Assembly (NCBI RefSeq): GCF_907164575.1
Contig: NZ_CAJQYY010000022.1
Coordinates: 1-64,000, forward strand
Origin: Paraburkholderia gardini
GTDB taxonomy: Bacteria > Pseudomonadota > Gammaproteobacteria > Burkholderiales > Burkholderiaceae
Direction of reading: 5' to 3'
Length of the DNA: 64,000 bases
The translations under genes and the position numbers were made by a program. Below, one piece after another: positions 54,701 to 62,686 of the stretch. Position 1 is the stretch's first letter. Every line of letters begins with the position of its first letter. The notes under the pieces are model-generated. The model searched no databases, was not told where the DNA came from, and saw nothing but the letters and a program-made list of their open reading frames with translations.

Positions 54701-54977
54701 TCAGTGTGAGATTGCCGTCGCTATTCGCCTGCGACTGCATGTACAGCATGTTCTCGACACCGTTGATCTGCTCTTCGAGCGGTGCAGCCACGGCTGCCGC
54801 AATCACCTTCGGGTTCGCACCCGGATACTGCGCGTGCACGACGACAGAAGGCGGCACCACTTCCGGATATTCGGAAATCGGCAGCTGGAAGAGCGCAATC
54901 ACGCCTGCCAGCAGGATCAGGACCGATAGCACACCCGCGAAGATGGGCCGGTCGATGAAGAATCTGGATATGTTCAT
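51786..54977 (-). CDS. bpeF: RND efflux pump inner-membrane transporter (HAE1)
   Basis: 1063 residues, 12 membrane segments and two large periplasmic loops. N-terminal MNISRFFIDRPIFAGVLSVLI and the TM4 proton-relay aspartates (GIVVDDAIVVVENVER) are classic. In Burkholderia the matching operon bpeEF-oprC/ceoAB-opcM exports chloramphenicol, trimethoprim, fluoroquinolones and salicylate. It starts 70 bp after bpeE and is followed 11 bp later by the channel gene. Confidence 0.93.
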   Translation of the reverse strand: MNISRFFIDRPIFAGVLSVLILLAGVIALFQLPISEYPEVVPPSVVVHAQYPGANPKVIAAAVAAPLEEQINGVENMLYMQSQANSDGNLTLTVTFKLGTNPDLATQLVQNRVNQALPRLPEDVQRLGVTTIKSSPTLTMVVHLISPNNRYDMTYLRNYALLNVKDRLERIQGVGQVQLWGAGDYAMRVWLDPTKVAQRGLTATEVVNAIREQNIQVAAGTIGGSPSVPGTALQLSINARGRLTTEKEFGDIIVKTAPDGGVTYLRDLGRVELAASEYGLRSLLDNKPAVALAINQAPGANSLAISDEVRKQMKELQADMPAGVAYKIVYDPTQFVRSSIEAVIHTLLEAIALVVIVVIVFLQTWRASIIPLIAVPVSIVGTFSLLLAFGFSINALSLFGMVLAIGIVVDDAIVVVENVERNIESGLSAREATYKAMQEVSGPIIAIALTLVAVFVPLAFMTGLTGQFYKQFAMTIAISTVISAFNSLTLSPALAAMLLRGHGEKEDWLTRVMNRVLGPFFRGFNKVFHRGSEGYGRGVKGVLGRKGAMLVVYAVLLGATVLVARIVPGGFVPAQDKEYLIAFAQLPNGATLDRTEKVIREMSDIALKQPGVESAVAFPGLSVNGFTNSSSAGIVFVTLKPFHDRGSKTLSAGAIAGALNGKYSAIKDSFVAVFPPPPVLGLGTLGGFKMQLEDHGALGYAELNKATEAFVKRAATAPELGPTFSSYQINVPQLNVDLDRVKAKQLGVPVTDVFDTMQIYLGSLYVNDFNRFGRVYQVRVQADAPFRQRADDILQLKTRNRNGDMVPLSSLVTVTPTFGPEMVVRYNGYTAADINGGPAPGYSSGEAQAAAERIAAETLPHGIKLEWTDLTYQQILAGNAGMWVFPISVLLVFLVLAALYESLTLPLAVILIVPMSMLSALTGVWLTNGDNNIFTQIGLMVLVGLASKNAILIVEFARELEHDGRTPLAAAIEASRMRLRPILMTSIAFIMGVVPLVLSSGAGSEMRHAMGIAVFFGMLGVTLFGLMLTPVFYVVLRTLAGGTIHVAQKDAPRFKGGVPATDA

Positions 54978-55047
54978 TGAGGGCTCTTGATATTGGAGAG
55001 CTTGCGCGAAATGAAAGCGAATGCGCGGATCGCGTTCAGGTCTTCGC

Positions 55048-56280
55048 TCACGACTTCTTCGCAGCCGTAGCGTGTGCCGGCGTTTGCGTTTGCGTCTGCG
55101 CGAGCGGTGCGTCGTTCGGGTCGGTATCGCCGGTCATCGGCACCATGTGGGCGCGGACTTCCGCACCCGGACGCACGCGTTGCGTACCGTTCACGACAAT
55201 GCGATCGCCGCTCTTGAGGCCACCCGTGACGACACGCAGATTGCCCTGCTGTCCGCCCAGCTGCACTTCGCGATACACAACATGGTTGTCCTTGTCGACG
55301 ACGAACACGAACTTCTTGTCCTGGTCCGTACCCACGGCAGCGTCATCGATCAGCAACGCAGGATGCGGCGCGCTGCCGCCCACCTTGATGCGCGCGTAAA
55401 GGCCGGGTACAAGCGCGCCGTCGCTGTTATCGAAACGCGCGCGAACGCGGATCGTGCCCGACGACGTATCGAGGCGGTTATCCACCGAATCGATCCAACC
55501 CGAGCGCGAATAGCCGCTTTCGTCAGCAAGGCCGAGATCGACCGGCACCTTGCGGCCGTCCTTGACGTGACTGATGTATTGCAGATACGTCTGCTCATCG
55601 GCGTCGAACGATGCGTAGATCGGCGAAACGGAGACCAGCGTCGTCAGCGGCGCAGCACCGGCACCGGCCGAGACGACGTTGCCCATCGTGATTTCCGCGC
55701 GCGAAACACGGCCCGACACCGGCGCGACGATGTTCGTATAGCCGAGATTGATCTTCGCGGTTTCGAGTGCGGCGGCCGCGGCCTTCAGGTTCGCGCTCGC
55801 TTCACGCGCCGCGTTCTGCTTCTCGTCGTAATCGCGTTTAGCGATGGCGTTATCGGCGATCAGGCGTTGTGCGCGTTCCCAGTCGCTTTGCGTGTAGCCC
55901 GTGCGCGCCTGCGCCGCGGCGAGCTGCGCCTCGGCACGATCGACTTCAGCGGCATACGGACGCGGATCGATCACAAAGAGCGTATCGCCCTTCTTCACCA
56001 GCGCACCGTCCTTGAAGTTCACCGAGACGATCGTGCCCGACACCTGGGGGCGGATTTCGACCTTTTCGACTGCTTCGAGCCGGCCGGAATAGGTCTGCCA
56101 GTCGGTAATGGTCTTTTCGATAACCGTTGCGACGTCGACCTCGGGCACGATGGTCGGCGCGGCCTGCGCGGGTGCGCGCGCATCGACGCGAATCGCGCCG
56201 AGCGTACCGAGGCCGGCAATAACGAGAACTGAAACGACAGCGATCGTTAGACGCGAACGAGAAAGATTGAAGATGGACAT
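55048..56280 (-). CDS. bpeE: RND efflux periplasmic adaptor subunit
   Basis: 410 residues from MSIFNLSRSRLTIAVVSVLVIAG: an N-terminal membrane anchor without lipobox, a barrel-sandwich lipoyl domain (GRLEAVEKVEIRPQVSGTI), a helical hairpin (about 100-165) and the beta barrel and membrane-proximal domains. The C-terminal 30 residues are a Gln/Thr/Ala-rich tail. Couples BpeF to the outer-membrane duct. Starts 34 bp after llpE, so llpE-bpeE-bpeF-oprC is one transcript. Confidence 0.92.
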   Translation of the reverse strand: MSIFNLSRSRLTIAVVSVLVIAGLGTLGAIRVDARAPAQAAPTIVPEVDVATVIEKTITDWQTYSGRLEAVEKVEIRPQVSGTIVSVNFKDGALVKKGDTLFVIDPRPYAAEVDRAEAQLAAAQARTGYTQSDWERAQRLIADNAIAKRDYDEKQNAAREASANLKAAAAALETAKINLGYTNIVAPVSGRVSRAEITMGNVVSAGAGAAPLTTLVSVSPIYASFDADEQTYLQYISHVKDGRKVPVDLGLADESGYSRSGWIDSVDNRLDTSSGTIRVRARFDNSDGALVPGLYARIKVGGSAPHPALLIDDAAVGTDQDKKFVFVVDKDNHVVYREVQLGGQQGNLRVVTGGLKSGDRIVVNGTQRVRPGAEVRAHMVPMTGDTDPNDAPLAQTQTQTPAHATAAKKS

Positions 56281-56314
56281 GACAGACTCCCGGATTCGTT
56301 GATTGAAGTTGTGG

Positions 56315-57181
56315 TTATCTTTGGGTGCGCGCGGCGAAACGGCATTGCAGAAACCGGACTGCTTCCTGCAACGCAGCCGGATGTTCTGCCAGCGCCGCGT
56401 GCGAAACACTGGGGTAGCGGACGACCTGCGTCAGCACGCCTGCATCGATCAGGCTGCTTGCGTATTTCTCCGCCTCGACGTGCAGCACGTCGTTTTGCGC
56501 GGTAATGATCAGCGTCTCCGGCAAGCCGGCAAGACGTGACGATTCAAGCGGCGCGGCATACGGATGCACCCGTTGCGACGCCTGCGGCAGGTACGCGCGA
56601 TAACACGCCGCGCACTCGCTCGCCGTGATGTCGGAGCGCAAACGCTTTTCGTCGCCCAGCCTTGTGAGGCTTGGATCGAGCATCGGCGCAAAGAGCGCCT
56701 GGGCATCGATACGCACGTCGCCGCGATCGCGGGCAATGAACGCAAGACAGTTGGCAAGCTGGCCACCGGCATCGTGTCCTGCCACCCCTAGCCGTTTCGT
56801 GTTGCCGCCAAACGCACGTGCCCGCGTCTGCACCCAGAGCGCGGCGCGATGCGCGTCTTCAGGCGCCGCTGGAAACGGGAATTGCGGCGCAAGCGAATAG
56901 CCAACCGAGACGACAAGCGCTGGTAAGTGTTCTGCGAAATAACGCGCGGGGGTGTCCGCGCAATCAATCGAACCCTTAACGAAACCGCCGCCGTGAAAGT
57001 AAAGCAGTACCGGCAATGCGGTTTTACCAGGCCGTCGATAAAGGCGCAGCGTGATGTCCTGCGCGTACCCTTCGATCTCGACATCGGTCACGGCCAGTGC
57101 GGACGAAACGTCCGCCACCAGGCCTTCGACGGCGACAAAAGGGTAAGACGGCTTGAAAGCATCCATGTCGAAGCGGCGCAA
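56315..57181 (-). CDS. llpE: LlpE-like alpha/beta hydrolase, nucleophile replaced
   Basis: 288 residues of the hormone-sensitive-lipase type: oxyanion motif HGGG at 63-66, VSVGYSLAP, and near the end QNDVLHVEAE and VSHAAL for the Asp and His. At the nucleophile elbow the expected GxSxG reads GHDAGG, with D137 in place of Ser, so normal ester hydrolysis is unlikely. I checked the codon (GAT) on the minus strand. It is first in the efflux operon, as llpE is in Burkholderia bpeEF/ceoAB loci. The protein may start at an internal Met, five codons on. Confidence 0.87.
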   Translation of the reverse strand: MRRFDMDAFKPSYPFVAVEGLVADVSSALAVTDVEIEGYAQDITLRLYRRPGKTALPVLLYFHGGGFVKGSIDCADTPARYFAEHLPALVVSVGYSLAPQFPFPAAPEDAHRAALWVQTRARAFGGNTKRLGVAGHDAGGQLANCLAFIARDRGDVRIDAQALFAPMLDPSLTRLGDEKRLRSDITASECAACYRAYLPQASQRVHPYAAPLESSRLAGLPETLIITAQNDVLHVEAEKYASSLIDAGVLTQVVRYPSVSHAALAEHPAALQEAVRFLQCRFAARTQR

Positions 57182-57203
57182 CGCGCGAAGTTTCTGAATG
57201 GAG

Positions 57204-57261
57204 CGAATTGTGGGTTCTGCAGACTCACAGATAAATGCCTATAATCCGGCAACACAATTCG
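57204..57261. promoter_or_regulatory. bpeT-llpE divergent control region
   Basis: CGAATTGTG (57204-57212) and CACAATTCG (57253-57261) are perfect 9-bp inverted arms 40 bp apart. Between them TATAAT at 57240-57245 is a perfect -10 for the regulator gene, with no good -35. This fits LysR-type control of both directions. Confidence 0.45.
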
Positions 57262-57340
57262 GTGCATCTGAACAATCGAATCGCTCATTCGCGATTGCAG
57301 TGACAGTCCAGTTGCGCCAGCCCCTATCCGGAGGTCAGCC

Positions 57341-58345
57341 ATGGACCGTCTCCAGGCCATGCAGGTGTTCACACGGGTCGTCGATACCAACAGCTTTACG
57401 CGTGCCGCGGAAACGCTCGACATGCCGCGCGCTTCGGTGACGACCATCATCCAGAATCTCGAAGCGTTTCTTGGCGTGCGTCTGATGCACCGTACGACGC
57501 GACGCCTCTCGTTGACGGCGGATGGCGCCGCCTACTACGAGCGCTGCACCCGGATCCTTGCCGACGTCGAGGAAACCGAGTCCAGTTTCCAGCTCGGCAA
57601 CAAAAAGCCGACTGGCAAGCTGCGCATCGACATGCCGGGCTCGATTGGCCGGCTGATCGTGATTCCCTCGCTGTGTGAATTCCACACGCGCTACCCGGAT
57701 ATCGATCTGCAACTTGGATTGACTGACCGTCCGGTCGACCTGCTGCAGGAAGGCGTCGACTGCGTGGTGCGCGTGGGCGCGCTGCAGGATTCATCGCTGG
57801 TTGCGCGGCGAATCGGGCTCTTCGAGCATGTGTCGTGTGCTTCGCCGGATTACCTGGCGAACTTTGGCACGCCCCGTTCAATCGACGATCTCGAGAACCA
57901 CAAGGCCGTGAATTACTTTTCGAGCCGCACCGGCCGCGTGATCGACTGGTCGTTCAAGGTCGACGAAAAGGAAATCGAGGTGAAGATGAAAAGCATCGTG
58001 TCGGTCAACGACGCAGATGCTTACGTGACATGCGGTCTCGAAGGTTTTGGCCTGATCCAGCCAGCGTTCTACATGGTGTTGCCGCATCTGCAGTCAGGTC
58101 AGCTCGTGGAAGTGCTGCCCGACTTGCGGCCGTTGCCCATGCCGATTTCGGCGGTGTATCCGCATAGCCGCCATCTGTCGGCAAAGGTGCGCGTATTCGT
58201 CGACTGGATTGCGGAAATATTCGATCGATGCCCGCTCCTGAGCGGCCGCGGCAGTCTCGACGCAATCTGTTCGATGCGTACGTTTGAACAGCGCGAATCG
58301 GCACCCGCGCTTGAAACGCCGGTCACGCCGGAGTGGGTCGCCTGA
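57341..58345 (+). CDS. bpeT: LysR family regulator of the RND efflux operon
   Basis: 334 residues. HTH SFTRAAETLDMPRASVTTIIQNLE and a full effector domain (LGLTDRPVDLLQEGVDCVVRVG), plus a longer than usual C-terminal tail (about 35 residues after DWIAEIF). Its divergent position next to llpE-bpeEF-oprC matches BpeT/CeoR, whose mutation leads to multidrug resistance in Burkholderia. Likely activator responding to an efflux substrate such as salicylate; the effector here is inferred. Confidence 0.9.
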   Translation: MDRLQAMQVFTRVVDTNSFTRAAETLDMPRASVTTIIQNLEAFLGVRLMHRTTRRLSLTADGAAYYERCTRILADVEETESSFQLGNKKPTGKLRIDMPGSIGRLIVIPSLCEFHTRYPDIDLQLGLTDRPVDLLQEGVDCVVRVGALQDSSLVARRIGLFEHVSCASPDYLANFGTPRSIDDLENHKAVNYFSSRTGRVIDWSFKVDEKEIEVKMKSIVSVNDADAYVTCGLEGFGLIQPAFYMVLPHLQSGQLVEVLPDLRPLPMPISAVYPHSRHLSAKVRVFVDWIAEIFDRCPLLSGRGSLDAICSMRTFEQRESAPALETPVTPEWVA

Positions 58346-58362
58346 CCCGTGTGTGAATGACG

Positions 58363-58383
58363 ATCGCGGTCCCGTGCCGCGAT
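58363..58383 (+). terminator. Candidate terminator of bpeT
   Basis: ATCGCGG and CCGCGAT form a 7-bp stem with a 7-nt loop followed by TGTTCTG, 18 bp after the bpeT stop. Confidence 0.45.
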
Positions 58384-58508
58384 TGTTCTGAAATCCCGAC
58401 AATTCATTTCGCCAAATCCGGGTTTATCCGGAGTGCCACAAAGCCTACATTTCACCCTGTCGCGGCGCTGACTGACAGCGCGGCAAACAGAATCGACAGG
58501 AGTGAATC

Positions 58509-58808
58509 ATGAAGCGCAATCTCTTTGCAGGTCTCGCCCTTTCGTTGCTCGTCAGCGCGCCGGCTTTTGCGGGCGGCGGTATTGGTCACGCCGGTTCGTA
58601 TAACGATCAATGGTGGAATCATTCGAGCACCACGACGCGCGCCGAAGTGAAGGCTCAAATCAACGACGCGTATCGCGACGGCACATTGCCGGCGTTGAAC
58701 AAGACGAGCTATCCGGAACAAGGCCTGATCGGCCGCACCCAGACAGAGCGCCTCGCCGTTCAGGCAGGTGGTGACGGTGTCACGCGCCTCGCACGCGCCG
58801 GTCAGTAA
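58509..58808 (+). CDS. DUF4148 domain small exported protein
   Basis: 99 residues with a signal peptide (MKRNLFAGLALSLLVSAPAFA) and the DUF4148 core TRAEVKAQINDAYRDGTLPALNKTSYP. The family is abundant in Burkholderiaceae, often in several copies near membrane or signalling genes; function unknown, location periplasm. GACAGGAG precedes the ATG. It is followed by a small membrane-protein frame. Confidence 0.87.
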   Translation: MKRNLFAGLALSLLVSAPAFAGGGIGHAGSYNDQWWNHSSTTTRAEVKAQINDAYRDGTLPALNKTSYPEQGLIGRTQTERLAVQAGGDGVTRLARAGQ

Positions 58809-58883
58809 CACAGGTTTGTATTTTGCGGCGCCTCAGGTGCGAAGTTTGCGCGGTGGCACCGCTATATTTCCAAGGAGCTGATC

Positions 58884-59046
58884 ATGAACAACGCTAATCC
58901 GTCTGAACTCGATCACTGGAATTCGGATACCCCTGTGTGGGTGCCCTTTCGTCAAGCTCAGCATTGAAGTCTTTATCGGGCTTCTGATTGCCTCTGCAGC
59001 GCTTGGGGTTTTAGGGTTTTTCGTTTTTCTCGCTTTGATGTACTAA
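58884..59046 (+). pseudogene. Small membrane protein interrupted by a +1 shift
   Basis: An ATG with a perfect AAGGAG 7 nt before it opens a 27-codon frame (MNNANPSELDHWNSDTPVWV...) ending at TGA 58965-58967. In the +1 phase the DNA continues as LSIEVFIGLLIASAALGVLG and a further hydrophobic stretch to TAA 59044-59046, a clear single-pass membrane segment without its own start. Dropping one base at about 58945 (in ccctttcgtc) joins them as a protein of about 52 residues. Either a pseudogene, a sequence error, or real frameshifting; no family recognised. Confidence 0.5.
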
Positions 59047-59071
59047 GGTCTGCAGACATTCAAAACGTTGT

Positions 59072-59122
59072 CGCCACGGGAAACCCTTCGCTGAAAAAGG
59101 CGTTGGGTTTCCGGGTGTGGCG
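59072..59122 (+). terminator. Two-part hairpin downstream of the small membrane gene
   Basis: CGCCAC pairs with GTGGCG and, inside it, GGAAACCC pairs with GGGTTTCC, with an 18-nt A-rich loop. A U-run is lacking. Between here and 59199 I see no gene. Confidence 0.45.
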
Positions 59123-59199
59123 GCGTTGCGAAAACGAACGTGATCGAGGCCAGGGTGAAGCTGGCTGCCGGATGGTTTAACGCTCGCATGCCTCCAACT

Positions 59200-59961
59200 T
59201 CAAGCGATCCCCGCCGGCCCTCCGACGCAGGCGGGTCGGATCAGGCGAGTGACGAACTGGATGTGATCGCCCCGGTAGTACAACTTCTCATAATCCACCG
59301 GACGACCTTCAGCCGAATATGAGTTACGTTCGATAAAAAATATCGGGCTGCCAACCTCGATGTTGAGAACCTCGGCAACCTTGCTATCAGCGGATATTGC
59401 CTCAAGGCGATATTCAGCCTCCGAGAGCGGCGTCTGGTATTTGAGTTCAAGCAGCGTGAAGATCGGCTCGGTCTCAAGGTTATCGGCTATCACCTTTTCG
59501 CCGAGGTCGCGTGGTAGATACGTCTCGTCATAGCAAAGGGCGATGTCGTTAGCGAGTCGAACGCGCCGGATGTACATCACTGATGTACCAACATCCACTT
59601 TCAATTTTGTCGCCACGGTCTCGTCCGCAGGCACGATCTGATAGCCAAGCAGGCGAGCCGTCGGCCGTCGGCCAAGTGCATGCATGTCCTCCACGAAACC
59701 CGTCAAACCCGCCAGGGACGTTGCTATTTTCGGTTGCGCGACGAAGGTGCCCTTCCCGCGACGAATCTCGACCATTCCGCGTCGCGCCAGATTCTGGATG
59801 GTCGTACGCACCGTGGTGCGACTCACTTCGAATTCGCTCACCAGTTGATCTTCAGCGGGCAGTTGATCTCCCGGATTCAGCTCGCCAGCATTGATTCGCT
59901 GGGAAAGGATTTCTTCAAGCTGCGCGTAGAGCGGCAGCGCGGATTCGGCGTTTGGTTTCAC
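59200..59961 (-). CDS. GntR family regulator, HutC/UTRA type
   Basis: 253 residues: GntR winged helix (PLYAQLEEILSQRINAGELNPGDQLPAEDQLVSEFEVSRTTVR, about 10-75) and a UTRA ligand domain (about 95-240) ending FVTRLIRPA. Divergent from a TauE-type exporter/DUF1634 pair and probably controls it. Several short palindromes lie in the 334-bp divergent region. Confidence 0.88.
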   Translation of the reverse strand: MKPNAESALPLYAQLEEILSQRINAGELNPGDQLPAEDQLVSEFEVSRTTVRTTIQNLARRGMVEIRRGKGTFVAQPKIATSLAGLTGFVEDMHALGRRPTARLLGYQIVPADETVATKLKVDVGTSVMYIRRVRLANDIALCYDETYLPRDLGEKVIADNLETEPIFTLLELKYQTPLSEAEYRLEAISADSKVAEVLNIEVGSPIFFIERNSYSAEGRPVDYEKLYYRGDHIQFVTRLIRPACVGGPAGIA

Positions 59962-60295
59962 GATAGGACCCTGACGTTATGACGTCATTATATTGATAGA
60001 CCTGATCCATCGCTCCCTGCGCGCCGCGACGGCGCGCAAAGAACTGATCGCCACCCACTTGCCCCCCGTCGCTTGATCACCCGTTGGCACGCTCATAACA
60101 ACGCCACGAGCACAACAAAAGGTCAACTCTACGTTGACATAGCGACATCATGATGTCATGATGTATTGCATCAACTACCGCATTCTGGTGCGAAAACGCC
60201 CCTTTCGCGGCGACCCGTCGTCGCGACTGCAGTCGCTATCTGAATGGCGGGCACGACAAAAACAGTATTCAGGTCGATCGAACAGGGGGGGGAAA
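59962..60295. promoter_or_regulatory. gntR-tauE divergent region with three palindromes
   Basis: 334 bp. ATGACGTCAT (59979-59988) lies 18 bp before the gntR start. GTCAAC-N5-GTTGAC (60122-60138) and the perfect 14-bp GACATCATGATGTC (60144-60157) lie on the transporter side. TTGACA at 60134-60139 is a consensus -35, with the 14-bp palindrome in its spacer. These are candidate GntR operators. The middle of the region shows nothing I can assign. Confidence 0.5.
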
Positions 60296-61159
60296 ATGCA
60301 CGCAGGATTCACCCTCTGGCTTTTCTTCGTAGCGTTAGGCGTCAGCGCCCTGGGCGGTATGCTGGGCATGGCGAGTGGCCTCTTTATCGTGCCCGCGCTG
60401 ACGGTGTTCGGTCATATGGATATCCACACCGCGATTGGTGCAAGCATAGTGTCCGTCATCGCCTGCTCTTGCGGCGGTGCAGCTCATTTTCTTCGGGAGC
60501 GTCTGACCAACGTCAGACTGGCTGTTCTTCTGGAGACTGGAACAACCCTCGGGGCACTATCGGGCGTTCTGGTAGCGGGTGTGATCCCGGTCGGCGCACT
60601 TTACTTTCTCTTTACCGGCATTCTCCTGCTCTCCGCGTGGCAGATGTTCATGCGGCGCGTCGACCCTTCGGTCGCGGCCGGCTCGGGACCACGTGGACGT
60701 CTCGCTACGACACTCAACCTGAACGCCAGCTACCCTGATCCCGCATCTGGGCGCGATATCGCCTATGAAGTCCAGCGAGTCCCAGCCGGCCTGTCACTGA
60801 TGTATGTTGCCGGGCTTGTCTCCGCACTTCTTGGAATCGGTAGCGGCGTACTAAAGATTCCGGCGATGGATACCGCGTTGCGACTGCCAATCAAGGTATC
60901 CACGGCAACGTCTAACTTTATGATCGGAGTCACTGCGGCTGCGAGCGCCTGCGCGTATTTCCTTCGCGGCGAAATCGTGACTTCCATCGCGGGACCGGTC
61001 GCCCTGGGGTCCGTAGTCGGCGCAATTCTCGGCGCCCGTATCCTGATGAAAGTGTCCAGCGAGAAGCTCCGGCTTCTGTTCGTCACGGTCCTTGTAGCAG
61101 TCGCAATGCAGATGCTATTGCAGGGGTTCGGATTAAATCCCTTTGGAGGTACAGCCTGA
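60296..61159 (+). CDS. TauE/SafE family sulfite/organic anion exporter
   Basis: 287 residues from MHAGFTLWLFFVALGVSALGGMLGMASG, the TauE/SafE opening with its G-rich first helix; about 8 membrane segments, and the second repeat GLVSALLGIGSGVLKIPAM. A GGGGGGA ribosome site precedes this ATG. The longer upstream frame lacks a membrane-protein character. Probable transporter of sulfite, sulfoacetate or another anion across the inner membrane. Its stop overlaps the next start. Confidence 0.88.
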   Translation: MHAGFTLWLFFVALGVSALGGMLGMASGLFIVPALTVFGHMDIHTAIGASIVSVIACSCGGAAHFLRERLTNVRLAVLLETGTTLGALSGVLVAGVIPVGALYFLFTGILLLSAWQMFMRRVDPSVAAGSGPRGRLATTLNLNASYPDPASGRDIAYEVQRVPAGLSLMYVAGLVSALLGIGSGVLKIPAMDTALRLPIKVSTATSNFMIGVTAAASACAYFLRGEIVTSIAGPVALGSVVGAILGARILMKVSSEKLRLLFVTVLVAVAMQMLLQGFGLNPFGGTA

Positions 61160-61500
61160 TGAACGCCACAACGATCAGATCATCCACGCTTGAACGATTA
61201 CTTGCCGCATTCCTCGAATACGGAACGTGGGCAGGCTCAACCGTCGTGGCAGTGGGAATTGTGCCTGGTGTATGTGTCCCCCTGGGTTTCACAGGGCTGG
61301 CCGGATCACATGCGAGCATGACCACGGTTTCGATCGGCGTCGCCATCTTCATTCTTCTTCCGATCCTTCGTCTTGCGCTCATGCTCGGTGTCTATCTGCA
61401 TCAGCGGGACTACCGGTTCAGCTTTATCGTGGCGCTGGTCCTTCTAATCGTCGGCATGGGCTGCTTTGCCGGTGTCCGACTGGGTCCACTTGCAGGATGA
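61159..61500 (+). CDS. DUF1634 membrane protein
   Basis: 113 residues with three membrane segments (TWAGSTVVAVGIVPGVCVPLGF, VSIGVAIFILLPILRLALMLGVYLH, SFIVALVLLIVGMGCFAGV), matching DUF1634. This family is almost always encoded next to TauE-type transporters, as here with an ATGA overlap, and may be an accessory subunit. Confidence 0.87.
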   Translation: MNATTIRSSTLERLLAAFLEYGTWAGSTVVAVGIVPGVCVPLGFTGLAGSHASMTTVSIGVAIFILLPILRLALMLGVYLHQRDYRFSFIVALVLLIVGMGCFAGVRLGPLAG

Positions 61501-61657
61501 ATCTACCGTGCAGAAGAACAACCTGCCATGAGATACACCTCGGACTGCCGTACAGACCTTGATAAGACAGGATGTCAGCAGATTTTCGACGAAGTTAACA
61601 CAGCCCCTTCTCACGGCGGCAACGTTTTGAATGTCGACAGACCCCAGCTGGCTTGTC

Positions 61658-62563
61658 TCATCCGCGAACCACATCAGGCTCGAAGAACACCCATTTCACT
61701 TGCGGAAACCGTGCCTGCATGTCGGCTTCGATCACGTTGATCGCGTCGACCATCGCGCGTCCGCTGCCGTAGTCGATCATCTCCGCCTGCACGGCAACCA
61801 CCACGTCCTTGCCCCATTGCAGCGTAATCAGATTGATCACGCCGCGTACTTCCGGCCGCGCGCGCACAAACGCCTCGACTTCGCGACGAACCTCCGGGCT
61901 CGCGGACTCGCCGACGATCATCGACTTCACCTCCGTCGCCACTAGCCACGCAATCACCATCAGCAGTACGCCGACGCCGATCGACCCCAACGCATCGAAA
62001 ACCGGATTGCCCGTCATCATCGTCAGCAACACCGCGACGAACGCAATGGCGAGACCCGCAAGTGCGGCGACATCTTCACCGGCCACTACCAGCAATTCCG
62101 ACTCGCGCGTTTCGCGAAACCATCGCCACATTGACTTGCGCGGATGGTCTTTGCGGATTTCCCTGACGGCGCCCGCTAGCGAAAGCGCCTCGAGCACCAC
62201 TGAAATGCCCAGTACGGCGAGTGCAACGTACGCATGCGAAAGCGACTCTCGCGCGATCAGACGGTGAATTCCTTCATAAACGGAAAACGCGCCGCCGACA
62301 AAAAACAGCAGCAACGCGACCAGCAGCGAATAGAAATAGATCTCGCGGCCCGATCCCATTGGATGCAACCGGCTGGCCGGCTTGCGCGCTTCGCGCAAGC
62401 CAAACAGCAACAGGATCTGGTTACCGCAGTCAGCCGTCGAGTGAATCGCCTCCGCGAACATCGAGCCCGAACCGGTGAATGCGGCGGCAGCGTACTTGCA
62501 GATCGCGATGCCCAGATTCGCGGCAAGCGCGTAAAAAATGGCCTTCGGTGATTCTTCTGTCAT
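61658..62563 (-). CDS. Cation diffusion facilitator (CDF) family transporter
   Basis: 301 residues, six membrane segments. Metal-site motif HSTAD in TM2 (EAIHSTADCGNQ) and ED in TM5 (VAGEDVAALAG); the HxxxD plus ED pattern is that of CDF exporters in the ZT_dimer-containing FieF-like group. The C-terminal cytoplasmic domain (LITLQWGKDVVVAVQAEM) is present. Probably exports Zn(II), Fe(II) or Mn(II). Located between unrelated genes. Confidence 0.87.
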   Translation of the reverse strand: MTEESPKAIFYALAANLGIAICKYAAAAFTGSGSMFAEAIHSTADCGNQILLLFGLREARKPASRLHPMGSGREIYFYSLLVALLLFFVGGAFSVYEGIHRLIARESLSHAYVALAVLGISVVLEALSLAGAVREIRKDHPRKSMWRWFRETRESELLVVAGEDVAALAGLAIAFVAVLLTMMTGNPVFDALGSIGVGVLLMVIAWLVATEVKSMIVGESASPEVRREVEAFVRARPEVRGVINLITLQWGKDVVVAVQAEMIDYGSGRAMVDAINVIEADMQARFPQVKWVFFEPDVVRG

Positions 62564-62649
62564 CGTGTGAAAAGGGATTGGAAGTTGAAATCAGGCAGCG
62601 GAAAAGCGAATTATCAGCCGACGATGACACGCCCTGAACACATCTGCTT

Positions 62650-62681
62650 GCCGGGGCAGCGCCGTGTGGCGCTACCCCGGC
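62650..62681 (-). terminator. Strong hairpin downstream of glutamate dehydrogenase
   Basis: A 14-bp stem with one C-A mismatch (GCCGGGGCAGCGCC against GGCGCTACCCCGGC) and a GTGT loop, starting 5 bp after the stop codon. No U-run, so perhaps a stability element or Rho-assisted terminator. Confidence 0.55.
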
Positions 62682-62686
62682 TTGCG

